Positions 44,616 to 53,483 of a DNA stretch of 64,000 nucleotides are shown piece after piece (the first letter of the stretch is position 1; each line of letters begins with the position of its first letter). The DNA comes from Solen grandis (lineage: Eukaryota > Mollusca > Bivalvia > Adapedonta > Solenidae). The translations under genes were made by a program, and so were the position numbers. The notes beneath the pieces were generated by a model. That model made no database searches. It was not told the origin of the DNA and saw only the letters and a list, made by a program, of their open reading frames with translations. The stretch is from positions 55,896,361-55,960,360 of the forward strand of contig CM037790.1 of the NCBI GenBank assembly GCA_021229015.1, read 5' to 3'.

Positions 44616-45488
44616 TGGATAACCTTTAGACACATAAAAATAAAGTTATCATTCACATGTCAAAAATGTCCGTATTTACTTGTGCAACATCCATATTGTA
44701 TACAAAGAAGAGTCAATTCGGCACTGCATTTGCTGAAAGTTCCTATTGATCTTTCTATCTTTAAAAGGTAAAAAGGCAAATGAGTAATACTTTATCTAGA
44801 CATCTCACAAATACCCATTAGTCTAGATAAAATCTCAATAAATGATCACTTTAATGTTGACCTAGTCACCGTGACGACCTGTATCGAAATCCCGAACAGT
44901 TAAACCTTCTGACTTGTTATGATTGTTGTTATGCATATATTTCCGTATATATGAAGTGTATTGATGTAAATGTGTTATTGGATTAGAAAGGTCTGGGTTT
45001 AATTATAATATATTTATGTTATTGCAAATATTGAATACGCATGAAATGAAAGTATAGCAATTTGTAAAACTAAACTCTCTGATCAGCCCTCGTCCTGCAA
45101 GACCCACAGCGCTTACGAGAAACATAACGTTATATAACCAGTCACCTCTTTCGAGATACATATGATATATAACCAATTCTCCTCTTGCAATACAAATACT
45201 TATCCTGTTGAATAATATAATTTTCCTACATAAAATGCAATATTGTATAATTATGGAATTATTTGGTTCATTACTTTAAATTAGTCATATTTTTATTATA
45301 TTATAGTAATTATACTTAATTATATGTAAGAACATAACATTATGATAAACTATGTCCGCCCGTTCAAATATTTGTATCAATTATAATGATCAGGGGTCAT
45401 TTTGGCTATTTCATTGCATTAAATACGCATTTTAAATGAAAAATACACTCTTTTCTTCTAACACATTTCCTTCAAGAAACATTGCTCT
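44616..45488. other. No gene; small palindrome
   Basis: TTTATCTAGAC and GTCTAGATAAA (44790-44834) form an 11-bp stem. The minisatellite motif of the next block fades in from about 45080 (CTCTTTCGAGATACATA). No gene. Confidence 0.35.
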
Positions 45489-46215
45489 CTCTTGCGAAAC
45501 ACATAACACTATATAACCTGAATAGCTCTTGCCAACAAATAACCCCCTTTTGCGAGACAAATAACACCATTAAACCTACCCGGCTCTTGCGAGACACATA
45601 ACACCATAAAACCTACCCGGCTTTTGCGAGACAAATAACACCATTAAACCTACCCGGCTCTTGCGAGACACATAACACCATAAAACCGACCCGGCTCTTG
45701 CGAGACACATAACACGATAAAACCAACCCAGCCCTTGCAAGATACATTACACAATAAAACCAGCCCAGCTCTTGCGACATACATAACACCAAATAACTGC
45801 TGAGTTCTTGCGCGACAGATAACACCATAAAACCAACCCAGCTCTTGCGAGATACATAACACCATAAAACCAACCCATCTCTTGCGAGATACATAACACC
45901 ATAAAACCAACCCCCCAGCTCTTGCGAGATACATAACACCATAAAACCGACTCAGCTCTTAAATGCCATATTACTAACAAACCTTTTGCGAGACACAACA
46001 CCAAAAAACAATTTAACTACCAACTCTTACGAGATACAACGCCATAGTAACAGCCCACCTCTTGCGAAGCAAATAACGCAATATTCAGCCGACCCCTTGC
46101 GAGTTTCATATTGCTTTATACCAGCCTATTTCTTACGAAATTGACAAACACATAACACCTTTCTGAACTTTAACAAAAAATTTTGCGAGACACACAACCA
46201 GCCTACCTCGTGCTA
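45489..46215. repeat. ~38-40-bp minisatellite (CTCTTGCGAGA)
   Basis: About 17-18 units of roughly CTCTTGCGAGACACATAACA with CCATAAAACC and AACCCAG. The centre (45590-45960) is most regular; the edges are degenerate. Frames of up to 109 codons open on the minus strand because of the repeat; they are not genes. Confidence 0.85.
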
Positions 46216-46260
46216 GACACGTGGCATTATGCAAACAGCCAACCTATAACGAGAAACCTA

Positions 46261-46263
<3 letters not shown>

Positions 46264-46333
<70 letters not shown>
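46264..46333. repeat. (AC)n then (AT)n microsatellite
   Basis: About 24 AC units followed by AT units up to the TRIM's left LTR. A matching (AT)n resumes after the right LTR (46735-46778), so the element probably inserted in a compound microsatellite. Confidence 0.9.
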
Positions 46334-46343
<10 letters not shown>

Positions 46344-46478
46344 AGAGGTATAAAATGGCACTTGTACTATCTTGCCATAGAGCTAGCTTTTGTGGCGACG
46401 TGGTAGAGTGTCCGATTTGCATACCAAGGGTCCCGAGTTCGATACCAGCTCGGGGCAGTAGGATTTTACTTGGTTACA
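46334..46478 (+). repeat. Left LTR with embedded tRNA-Ala-like segment
   Basis: Contains TATAAAA (46349-46355). A tRNA-like stretch follows: A box TGGCGACGTGG (46393-46403), GATTTGCATAC in the anticodon position (TGC, alanine-like), and a perfect B box GTTCGATAC (46437-46445). The T-arm stem is CCCGAG/CTCGGG. TTTT at 46464-46467 could end a Pol III transcript. The first two bases are TA instead of TG, probably a change inside the AT microsatellite. Confidence 0.75.
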
Positions 46479-46480
46479 TT

Positions 46481-46493
46481 TGGCGCCCAACGT
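46481..46493 (+). promoter_or_regulatory. Primer-binding site for tRNA-Lys
   Basis: TGGCGCCCAACGT is complementary to CCA plus ten further 3' bases of animal tRNA-Lys(CUU), two bases after the left LTR. Confidence 0.8.
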
Positions 46494-46578
46494 AAATAAC
46501 CCACCGTTGTAGAAGGGATGGCACCCTTAGAAAGTCCCACAGACGTTCAAACTCCAGGAATCTGAGGACAGATTCTTG

Positions 46579-46589
46579 AAAGGAGGGGG
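46579..46589 (+). promoter_or_regulatory. Polypurine tract
   Basis: AAAGGAGGGGG immediately before the TG of the right LTR. It would prime plus-strand DNA synthesis. Confidence 0.75.
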
Positions 46590-46733
46590 TGTATGTAGTA
46601 GAGGTATAAAATGGCACTTGTACTATCTTGCCATAGAGCTAGCTTTTGTGGCGACGTGGTAGAGTGTCCGATTTGCATACCAAGGGTCCCGAGTTCGATA
46701 CCAGCTCGGGGCAGTAGGATTTTACTTGGTTAC

Positions 46734-46734
<1 letters not shown>
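46590..46734 (+). repeat. Right LTR
   Basis: Starts TGTATGTAGTAG and ends GGTTACA. Identical to the left LTR except at position 2. Its A box is at 46649-46659 and its B box at 46693-46701. Confidence 0.75.

Positions 46735-46779
<45 letters not shown>
46735..46779. repeat. (AT)n microsatellite
   Basis: TA units with one ATACAT interruption directly after the right LTR. Confidence 0.9.
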
Positions 46780-46782
<3 letters not shown>

Positions 46783-47517
46783 ACAGGTTATATTTTTTTG
46801 TCTCCTGTCCTAGTCTTCTAGCGCTTTGATTAACACTGATCTAGTTACCATATTATCATATAACTTAAAAAAATGTTATCTCTCAGACATATTGTGTCAC
46901 CTTTAACCTATGCCTATCAATATATGTGACAAACTTTAATGTTGTTAAATGATGCCTGTCAGTGTGATGTTGCAGTTAATACAACTGTAATACATCCGGC
47001 TTGATTCTGTCAGAAAAACGTGACGTAACACCACATTGGCAGTATTTTCTGTGTCATACACCGATTTTATTGCCACGATTCCCTTCCAAATCTAAGCTCT
47101 GTTAATTAAAAGAGGATGTAAGGTACAGCTCGGCTCTTGCTGTTTATAGCCAAATTCCATTATATAAAATGGACTGCTCAACAGAATCCCGTTATATTGC
47201 TTTGTGACATTCACTAATCTACAAATCTTATTTGAATAGTTTTCTAACAATCAAAATACCAATGAACTCATCTATACATTATTTGTCAGTGCGATCAACA
47301 AACTAGACCGCGATTCATAATATCAAAACGTACATGTAATTTTTTAAAAAGAAAATACATGTAGCTAAATTGTATGACACGATTTTACTCTCAAATTAGA
47401 TGACACATGCCTGACGCTAAAATGGCGCAACGATAAAAAATTTACGGACCTCATCTCAGTCTAAGTCGTAATCTAGTCGTAATTTTCGTTAACTTGAATT
47501 CTGTATATCATAATATA
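46780..47517. other. No feature recognised
   Basis: Unique AT-rich sequence. No gene. Confidence 0.3.
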
Positions 47518-47693
47518 CAGTTGAACCTGCAACAGTGGTCACCTGTTTTAAGCGGACAATCTGTAATTAGCCGTCAGTTTTGATACTACCAAATTGATAT
47601 TTTGTTAACCTTCATTTAGCGGCCACCTCCGTTAAACGTTTATTTTCTCTTGTTCTTTGACTGACCGCCTAAGACAGGTTTGACTGTTTATGA
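47518..47693. mobile_element. MITE 'C' copy 1 (CAGTTGAACCTG ends)
   Basis: ACAGTTGAACCTGCAACAGT at the left is an imperfect inverse of AGACAGGTTTGACTGT at the right (arms ~25 bp). GTCAGTTTTGATACTACC and AGCGGCCACCTC lie inside. 60892-61075 is the same element in opposite orientation (GTCAAACCTGTCTTAAGCGG). Confidence 0.6.
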
Positions 47694-48779
47694 ATTTATT
47701 ATTTCCACCGACAGCTAATAAAAGACTACAATAAGTGAGTTTACAAATGTCTGTATCCCATCTGTGAAAAATGAGATTTGTATACTTTTAACACTTTGGA
47801 TACATTTGACATATTCGTTGTATCATCATTACATATCAAATGCAAATGAGTCTAAACGCAAAGAACGTTTACACGAGGGAAAAACGCGCTGCTAGTTCAC
47901 GTGTGATAATGGTAATATTATAAAGGGCAGACTATCATAATTTTAGGTCACTATTTTGAACTTTTGAAATGGTCACGAATCCTATTTCTTTGAGTTTACA
48001 TTTATGGAAGAAAACTCAAGAGAGAGAGAGAGATAGAGATGAATACGTTCACATGTATGTTTATATATATATATGTTGTTGAATATTCATCAAAAGCTGA
48101 AGAAATGTGATATCCTGATTCACAGACTGATCAGAAGCCGACAAGTTACATATTAAAATCAAGCACATATGTTTAAGATCCTAGAACAGCAATCTGAGTA
48201 CTCTTTGATTTGACATGGATTACTCAAAGCCGCATTTTTGTGGATACCAATTTGCTAGAATGAGACTCTCCATGCCCACCAGTATAGCGGATACAGGTAT
48301 AGAGATGGAACTTTTTGATTTTACTTACTCTGTCAGTTTGTACTGATTTTGTTGAGCTGATTTATAGGTGCTGACAAACGGTTGAACAGAAATTTTAGTG
48401 TTTACTAAGCTTTGTGAATTTTCAATGTTGTTATATTGTATTTTTCACAAAGAATGATAGCAATTTTATGTTTTATCATTTTGTATACTATATTTTTAAG
48501 ATTATGCCTGTCTATTATGCTATAAATGTCAGATATGGGTGAACATGTTCTTATTATTTCAGAGGTTCTGAAAGGAACGGAAAAAAAGAAAGAAAAAAGA
48601 TTTTCAAATACACGGAGGAATATAAAAAATGGCAAGTGATGGAAATAAAAAAATAAAAATAATAGTGGCCGTGACCATAAGTGATCTGTGCAGAGTAAAG
48701 ACTCAGGAAAATCGTTGAGAATCCAATGGCAAATATGTAAGAAAATTGCTAAAAACTTGTGGAGTTTGATTATCAAATG
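47694..48779. other. No gene recognised
   Basis: Unique sequence with a short (GA)n (48020-48040). The Gypsy relic loses recognisable coding similarity at about 48780; anything further 3' of it is too diverged to call. No LTR is visible. Confidence 0.3.
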
Positions 48780-48896
48780 ACATTTATTAAAATCTGGTGC
48801 TAATAGAACTGGTGCGCTTTTGAGTATGGCTTTTAACTTGTCAAATGCTATTTGACAGTCATGATTCCAAACAAAGGCTTTATCTTTTTTAAGCAA
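48780..48896 (-). pseudogene. RT-RNase H connection fragment
   Basis: LLKKDKAFVWNHDCQIAFD and SAPVLLAPDF form the well-known connection region (FxWxxxCxxAFxxLK...SAPVL). The similarity stops here, and the RNase H catalytic residues are not found. The rest of the 163-codon frame (to 48405) is unrelated. Confidence 0.75.
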
Positions 48897-49139
48897 ATCA
48901 AAGGCTCAGAAATTTCTGAAAAGTTCTTACAGAATTTTATGTAATATCCAGCCATACCAAGAAATCGCATCAGCTGTCTTTTACATAAAAAGTATTGAAA
49001 ATTCTGAAATTGATTCAACTTTTGCATTCACAGGTATAACTTGACCCTGTCCCACAACATGTCCTAAAATTAATGATGCATGACAAATTTCACTTTTAGC
49101 CAAGTTATTGGTCAACTTTGCATCACTTAATCTGTTGAA

Positions 49140-49760
49140 GAATTCTCTGATGATCCTCAGATGTTCCTCAAAGGTGTCGGAATAGATGATGACATCATCG
49201 ATGTAAGCATCACAACCGTCTAGGCAGGATATAACACTATTGATGAGCCGATGAAAGGTGGCCGGTGGTTTTTCATACCAAAGGGCATTACTTTGTACTG
49301 ATACAGCCCATCTGGTGTAACAAATGCTGACAGTTCTTTGGCACGATCTGTAAGTGCGACCTGCCAGAATCCTTTCAATAAGTCAAACTTTGGGACATAT
49401 CTGGCTTTTTCAACTTTATCGATGCAGTCGTCAATTCTGGGTATTGGGTTTGAGTCTGTTTTAGTGATAGCACTGAATTTACGGAAATCAGTGCACATCC
49501 GATACATGTCATCTGGTTTTGGTACAAGAATACATGGGGAACTGTACTTACTTTGACTTGGTTCGATGAAGTCATTTTCAAGAAGGTACTTAACTTAATT
49601 TTGTTTCGCCGGATTCATTCTGTATGGATGTTGTTTGACTGATCCATCACTTTCGACAATTTCATCATGATATATTTTATCAGTCCGTGTTGGAATATCC
49701 GAAAACAAATGTTCATATTCTAAAACAAGTTCTTTGAGTTGTGTCTGTTGTAATGACTCC
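49140..49760 (-). pseudogene. Reverse transcriptase, Ty3/Gypsy type
   Basis: The frame at 49220-49507 begins MYRMCTDFRKF and includes PIPRIDD, KFDLLKGFWQVAL (palm motif A with catalytic Asp) and QYKVMPFGMKN. The YIDD box is intact at 49194-49205, in another frame. The N-terminal thumb/linker (EYEHLFSDIP) can be read at about 49700-49740 after an in-frame stop. Length and motif spacing are normal for the family. It copies element RNA into cDNA. Frameshifts and stops make it non-functional here. Confidence 0.85.
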
Positions 49761-49989
49761 AGATGAATTAATTTCTTGTCGATGTTCCTAAAAAGTCAAA
49801 GTTATTTAATTTAAGCGGACAAGGATCAACATTAACATCACAAGTCATAAGGTTATCTGGTTCAAGTGGGACAGGTTTAATAAATGATACAGGTTTAACA
49901 ATATTTTTGTTATATCTATCAATGTATTTTTTTTTCAACAATTAACATGGCACATTTATTTTTGTTTTCGTCTCCCGGGAGTAAGAATG

Positions 49990-50962
49990 ATATAATTAAG
50001 ATCACTGATTTTCTTATCAGTTAGATATGGACCAAAATATCTGACTTGTAATGGTTTGCCAGGAATTGGCAACAAGGCTAGAACCTGATCAGCTAGAAAT
50101 TTCTGTTTTGAGTTTTAATGTCATATCTCTGCTTCATTTTGTCTTGAGGAAGATGAAGATAAGATCTTGACATTTCGCAAGCTTTTGACAATCTATCACG
50201 AAAGTCAGAGACATATTGCAGTAAATTCAAAGATGATGAGTTATCATCGGATAAGAATTTGTCTTTCAGCATTTTTAATAGTCCACGTACAGTGTGACAA
50301 ACACAAGTTCAAATGGACTCTTGAACAGACTCTTTAACAGCAAACAGGAGCAAAGGGATACCTTAATCCCAGTTCTTCCCCGTGTCAACACAGTATGTCC
50401 TAATCATGTTGATGAAATCTTTCTAAAGCACCTTGACTTTCAAGGTGATAAGCAAAAAACCTATATTGATGAATACCTAATTCATGCATGACTTGTTGAA
50501 ATATGCCACACATGAAATTTGAGCCTTGATCAGACTGAACTGATTTAGAAAGACCAACAAAGTGAAAAACTTCACAAGGGCTTTAACAATGGTCTAGTAC
50601 TTTATATTTCGCAAAGATACCGCTTCGGGAAAACGACTCGATGCATGTAAAGATACCCTGATTTTGTTTTGGGCAGAGGTCCAACACAGTCAATGAGAAC
50701 TCTACTAAACGGTTCCTCAAATGCAGGAATAGAATGTAACTCTGCTTTGGGAATTGTTTGATTTGGTTTACCCACCATTTGACATGTATGACAAGTTACA
50801 GTAACGAGACACATCTGATTTTATATCAGGCCAGAGGAAGTGATTCAAGATTTTGTTATAAGTCTTGTTTATACCTAAGTGACCTGACATGGGTGTTTCA
50901 TGAGTCAGACTAAGTATTTCCTCGCGATATTGCTTTGGAACTACAATCTGATGGTTAACCAT
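49990..50962 (-). pseudogene. Integrase: HHCC, D35E core and GPY/F module
   Basis: The zinc-binding part keeps two histidines (HETPMSGH, codons 21-28 of the frame at 50768-50962). CHTCQMVGKPN (50602-50814 frame) supplies the cysteines after a frameshift. The catalytic core shows VLIDCVGPLP (first Asp), SDQGSNF (second Asp, 50529-50531) and GALERFH (Glu, 50421-50423). Exactly 35 residues lie between the last two, as in D,D35E integrases. FGPY at 50025-50036 marks the GPY/F C-terminal module of Ty3/Gypsy integrases. Several stops, frameshifts and a small deletion interrupt it. It inserts element cDNA into the nuclear genome. Confidence 0.8.
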
Positions 50963-51289
50963 CCATTCATCATCCTTGGCTGAAACAGCAGGTGGCCTCC
51001 ATTTTTCTTATAAGGACACCGTCTCGTTCTCAGGTAAAACCTTTTCGAAGCATGAAATATCAGGGTCATTATTTTGATCCTGAATAAGTTGTGACCTTGA
51101 CTTTAAGTCATGACTTTGCAATTTTGAAACATGGTCATCTAAAGACAATGTTGACGCATTAGATGCGATGTACTCACATGATTCAAAAATGGGCTATTTG
51201 CCTCATTATAAATCTGACCTATGAAAGTGTCAGCCAAGTCAACATCAAAAGTGACATTTTCGTCACTATTGACGGCTTTATTAACCGTG

Positions 51290-51680
51290 TCACCTAATGG
51301 CTTTTCTTGCCATATCTCGAGTAACTGCACATGAAGGATAAATATCAGGAATTTCCTGCTCAAAAGGATCAGGTTTACTGTGCATAATGGCAGTTACAAG
51401 TGGATTAACCACAACCTTATATCCAGCTAAGTCATTGCCTAGCAACAAATGAATGCCTTTAAATGGTAATAAATATCTAAGACCAACAGACACTGGCCCA
51501 GTAAACAAAGGTGGATGATAAATAAACATTATGGTGGGGTACATTTAAAAATCCGCACTCTACAACCTGAACAAGGACACTTTACCCAGAAGAAGTCTTC
51601 TCAGGAAAAAGCAGGACATCTGTTAAAATAAGGGATTGAGAAGCTCCTGTGTCCCTCAAAATCTTAATAGGGGTAGGTGG
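51290..51680 (-). pseudogene. Retroviral-type aspartic protease
   Basis: The active-site motif DTGAS lies at 51639-51653, preceded by KILR and followed by SLILTD. Some 60 codons downstream, LLLGNDLAG supplies the second conserved motif of retropepsins (usually ILGxD). The enzyme cleaves the Gag-Pol polyprotein. A frameshift and stop at about 51585 separates the two halves. Confidence 0.7.
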
Positions 51681-51749
51681 GCATAAATCACTTTGAAATG
51701 ACACAAAATCATCAGAAATGAATGGCTCATAAACCTCTATAACAGAATC

Positions 51750-52061
51750 CTATCTAGGTTCTGAAACCAAAACATCATGAATAGGCTCTTTTGCCTGAAC
51801 AAGTGAAACAGGTTCAATAACCTTATCAAAAGTGTTACTTTTGACACAAATATGTGGCCTTGATTTTAAAGTGGTAAGACCTGTGGGTTTTACATCATCA
51901 CCAGACTGCTTCCTTTTAAGTTTAAAACAGTCTGAAATAAGATGACCAGTCTTTTTGCAATAATTGCAAACAAGATGAGAAAATGGTTTATTTTCAGAAG
52001 CTGGTTTTGGCTTGTGTAACTTACACTGACTTGAACCGCCAGTAGGTGTAATATGTAACAA
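51750..52061 (-). pseudogene. Gag fragment with CCHC zinc knuckle
   Basis: A 103-codon frame holds CNYCKKTGHLISDC (codons about 32-45; 51927-51968), a perfect CX2CX4HX4C nucleocapsid knuckle that binds the element's RNA. It is followed by a basic stretch (KLKRK). The upstream part of Gag (matrix/capsid) is not recognisable; a broken frame continues to about 52230. Confidence 0.75.
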
Positions 52062-52851
52062 TATATAATAAAATATATTCGATTTCCCATAGAAATTCTG
52101 TACATTTCCTTAGTAATAGATGACAGGACAGTGTACTTAAATCAAAACGGTCCCGTTTTATTGATTGCCATTGACAAAGGTCACTATTATCCTCAGATTT
52201 CTTTTTATAATTATTTTCTTTTTCATGCACATTTTTTAGTACACTTGATCCTTTTCTGTATAACGACTAAAAAGCATGACAGAGCGGAAAGTTAGAACAG
52301 ATAAATGCTCCCCAATAGTAGAATGCATTCCTTTAAAGACACATCATTACCATGCAATTAATGCACACAATATTATATAATGTTAAAGCTAGGAAATCGC
52401 AAACATAAAAAACTTATCTTATTTACTTTAAATATCTTTACTAGTATTTTATAATAAAAATCACACTAACAAATAGAATACTAATATATTACTTATGCAT
52501 TGGAAAACATGTTATATACATAAGTATATTTTGTTGGTTAGTTTATTGGAATAAAGCTTACAAGACGGTCAATATTAAGTTAGAAGTAATAATGAGGGAT
52601 TGTAAAGTACAATAAATTCAGATAACTTCTTTGTAAGTAATTATTTAAAACACAGACATTTTTAAGCTAGCCTGTTTAAACAACGTGGGTTTTCTCCTCC
52701 AGTTTTATCAACACTAGGTGCAGATGTACTTAATGTATCCACGCTGGCCTAATGCTATTTTTGAGCGAACGTCAGTCAGTGTATTTACCCTCCGTCCGTA
52801 ACCGAATTAACCGATATACGGATTTCAATTAGACTTGATACTTTATTCGAT
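52062..52851. other. No feature recognised
   Basis: AT-rich. Expected to hold the lost 5' part of the Gypsy element, but no LTR or primer site is visible. Confidence 0.3.
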
Positions 52852-53085
52852 ATGAATGTTGCGATGTTGCTCTTGCAGTTTGGAATGCTTCATTTTTGTT
52901 ACACAAACGAGAATGTCCATGATATTGATTTGCATGCGTGCAAGATCGTGGCCAACGATTATCAAGTTTTGTGTCATTTTTGGGCACCCGTTAACACCTA
53001 CACTGCTGAATTTATTTCATGCATGAAATACAAGCAAGTGCATGGGTGGTGTAGTACTAAAGAAATTGTATTGTTCGGTAAATGA
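52852..53085 (+). CDS. Possible small secreted Cys-containing protein / first exon
   Basis: A 77-codon frame starts MNVAMLLLQFGMLHFCYTN, a plausible signal peptide (short n-region, hydrophobic core; cut near YT-NE). The remaining ~58 residues hold four Cys (LHACKI, VLCHFW, ISCMKY, GWCSTK), which fits disulfide pairing in a small extracellular domain. Codon composition looks coding (varied third positions, no repeat match). The frame ends GGTAAATGA: GTAAAT there is a possible splice donor, so this may be exon 1 of a longer gene. Upstream 52740-52850 is comparatively GC-rich, as a promoter might be, but there is no TATA box. Family not recognised. A chance ORF is possible. Confidence 0.35.
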   Translation: MNVAMLLLQFGMLHFCYTNENVHDIDLHACKIVANDYQVLCHFWAPVNTYTAEFISCMKYKQVHGWCSTKEIVLFGK

Positions 53086-53165
53086 AATCTAAAGCGAGTC
53101 ATTTACTTCATACTGAAGTGAAATCCCTTTCGACATTTAGTTCATAAAGACATGTATTCAGAATA

Positions 53166-53483
53166 TGTTTGTTTGTTTGTTGGGTTTAACGGCCCTCCGA
53201 CATTATTTCAGTCATTTGAAAACGATGTCTACCTGCGACAGATATAGTGCTCCCACCCTGCAATATCACGCCATAGACATGAGACATGATACCACACCCA
53301 GTCATTTTATCATGACACTGGGCCAACATGTCCTGCAACTACCCTTATATGCTGAGCGCCAAGCAAGGGAACTATAACAGTACCATTTTTTACGACTTTG
53401 GTATGTCGCAGCCGCGGATCGAACCCACAACCTCCCGCTCCCGAGGGCTCCCGCTCCCGAGGCGGACGCTCGGCCACCGGGGA
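53166..53483 (-). mobile_element. Full-length GGGTTTAAC-type SINE
   Basis: On the minus strand the head is TCCCCGGTGGCCGAGCGTCC with GTGGGTTCGATCCGCGG (A and B boxes, Ser/Leu-like). Next come GACATACCAAAGTCGTAAAA and CCCTTGCTTGGCGCTCAGC. The 3' domain is TAGACATCG.../TCATTTGAAAACGATG on the plus strand, with TTGTTGGGTTTAACGGCC at the tail. The tail is (AAAC)n. In the head a 17-bp unit (CTCCCGCTCCCGAGG) is duplicated. It is the reference copy for the fragments in this window and resembles the bivalve RUDI/Meta-domain SINEs. Confidence 0.8.

Larger units (their letters stand above)
46334..46734 (+). mobile_element. Miniature LTR retrotransposon (TRIM-like), 401 bp
   Basis: Two direct repeats of 145 bp (46334-46478, 46590-46734) are identical over their last 141 bp. 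The right copy starts TG and both end CA. Two bases after the left copy comes TGGCGCCCAACGT, the complement of the 3' end of tRNA-Lys(CUU), i.e. a primer-binding site. Just before the right copy is AAAGGAGGGGG, a polypurine tract. The 111-bp interior has no ORF. These are the defining parts of a TRIM: reverse transcription signals only, with enzymes supplied in trans. LTR identity implies recent insertion. The target is (TA)n, so the duplication cannot be measured. A plain tandem duplication would not explain PBS and PPT at the right places. Confidence 0.8.
48780..52061 (-). mobile_element. Decayed Ty3/Gypsy retrotransposon, integrase before RT (Gmr1-like)
   Basis: On the minus strand the recognisable parts follow the order Gag zinc knuckle (52.0 kb), aspartic protease (51.65-51.4), integrase (50.96-50.0), reverse transcriptase (49.75-49.15) and the start of the RT/RNase H connection (48.9-48.8). 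Most Ty3/Gypsy elements have integrase last. This order is that of Ty1/Copia, yet the RT and the GPY/F-type integrase end are Ty3/Gypsy. Such elements are known as the Gmr1-like group. The join between integrase and RT is continuous, without a second LTR. Many stops and frameshifts make it inactive. RNase H is mostly missing, and no LTRs are seen. Confidence 0.8.

Noticed and set aside
45613..46004. Repetitive ORFs of 85-109 codons (WFYGVMYLARAG-type)
   Set aside because: Translation of the ~39-bp minisatellite in several frames at once. No start context and no homology expected.
46221..46829. ORFs with HTHT and IYIY repeats
   Set aside because: Translation of (AC)n and (AT)n microsatellites and of the TRIM LTR.
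48405..48779. C-terminal part of the 163-codon frame beyond the RT-RNase H linker
   Set aside because: No RNase H motif and low-complexity Phe-rich composition. A chance extension after the element's similarity ends.
49338..49556. 72-codon plus-strand ORF
   Set aside because: Antisense shadow of the Gypsy reverse transcriptase.
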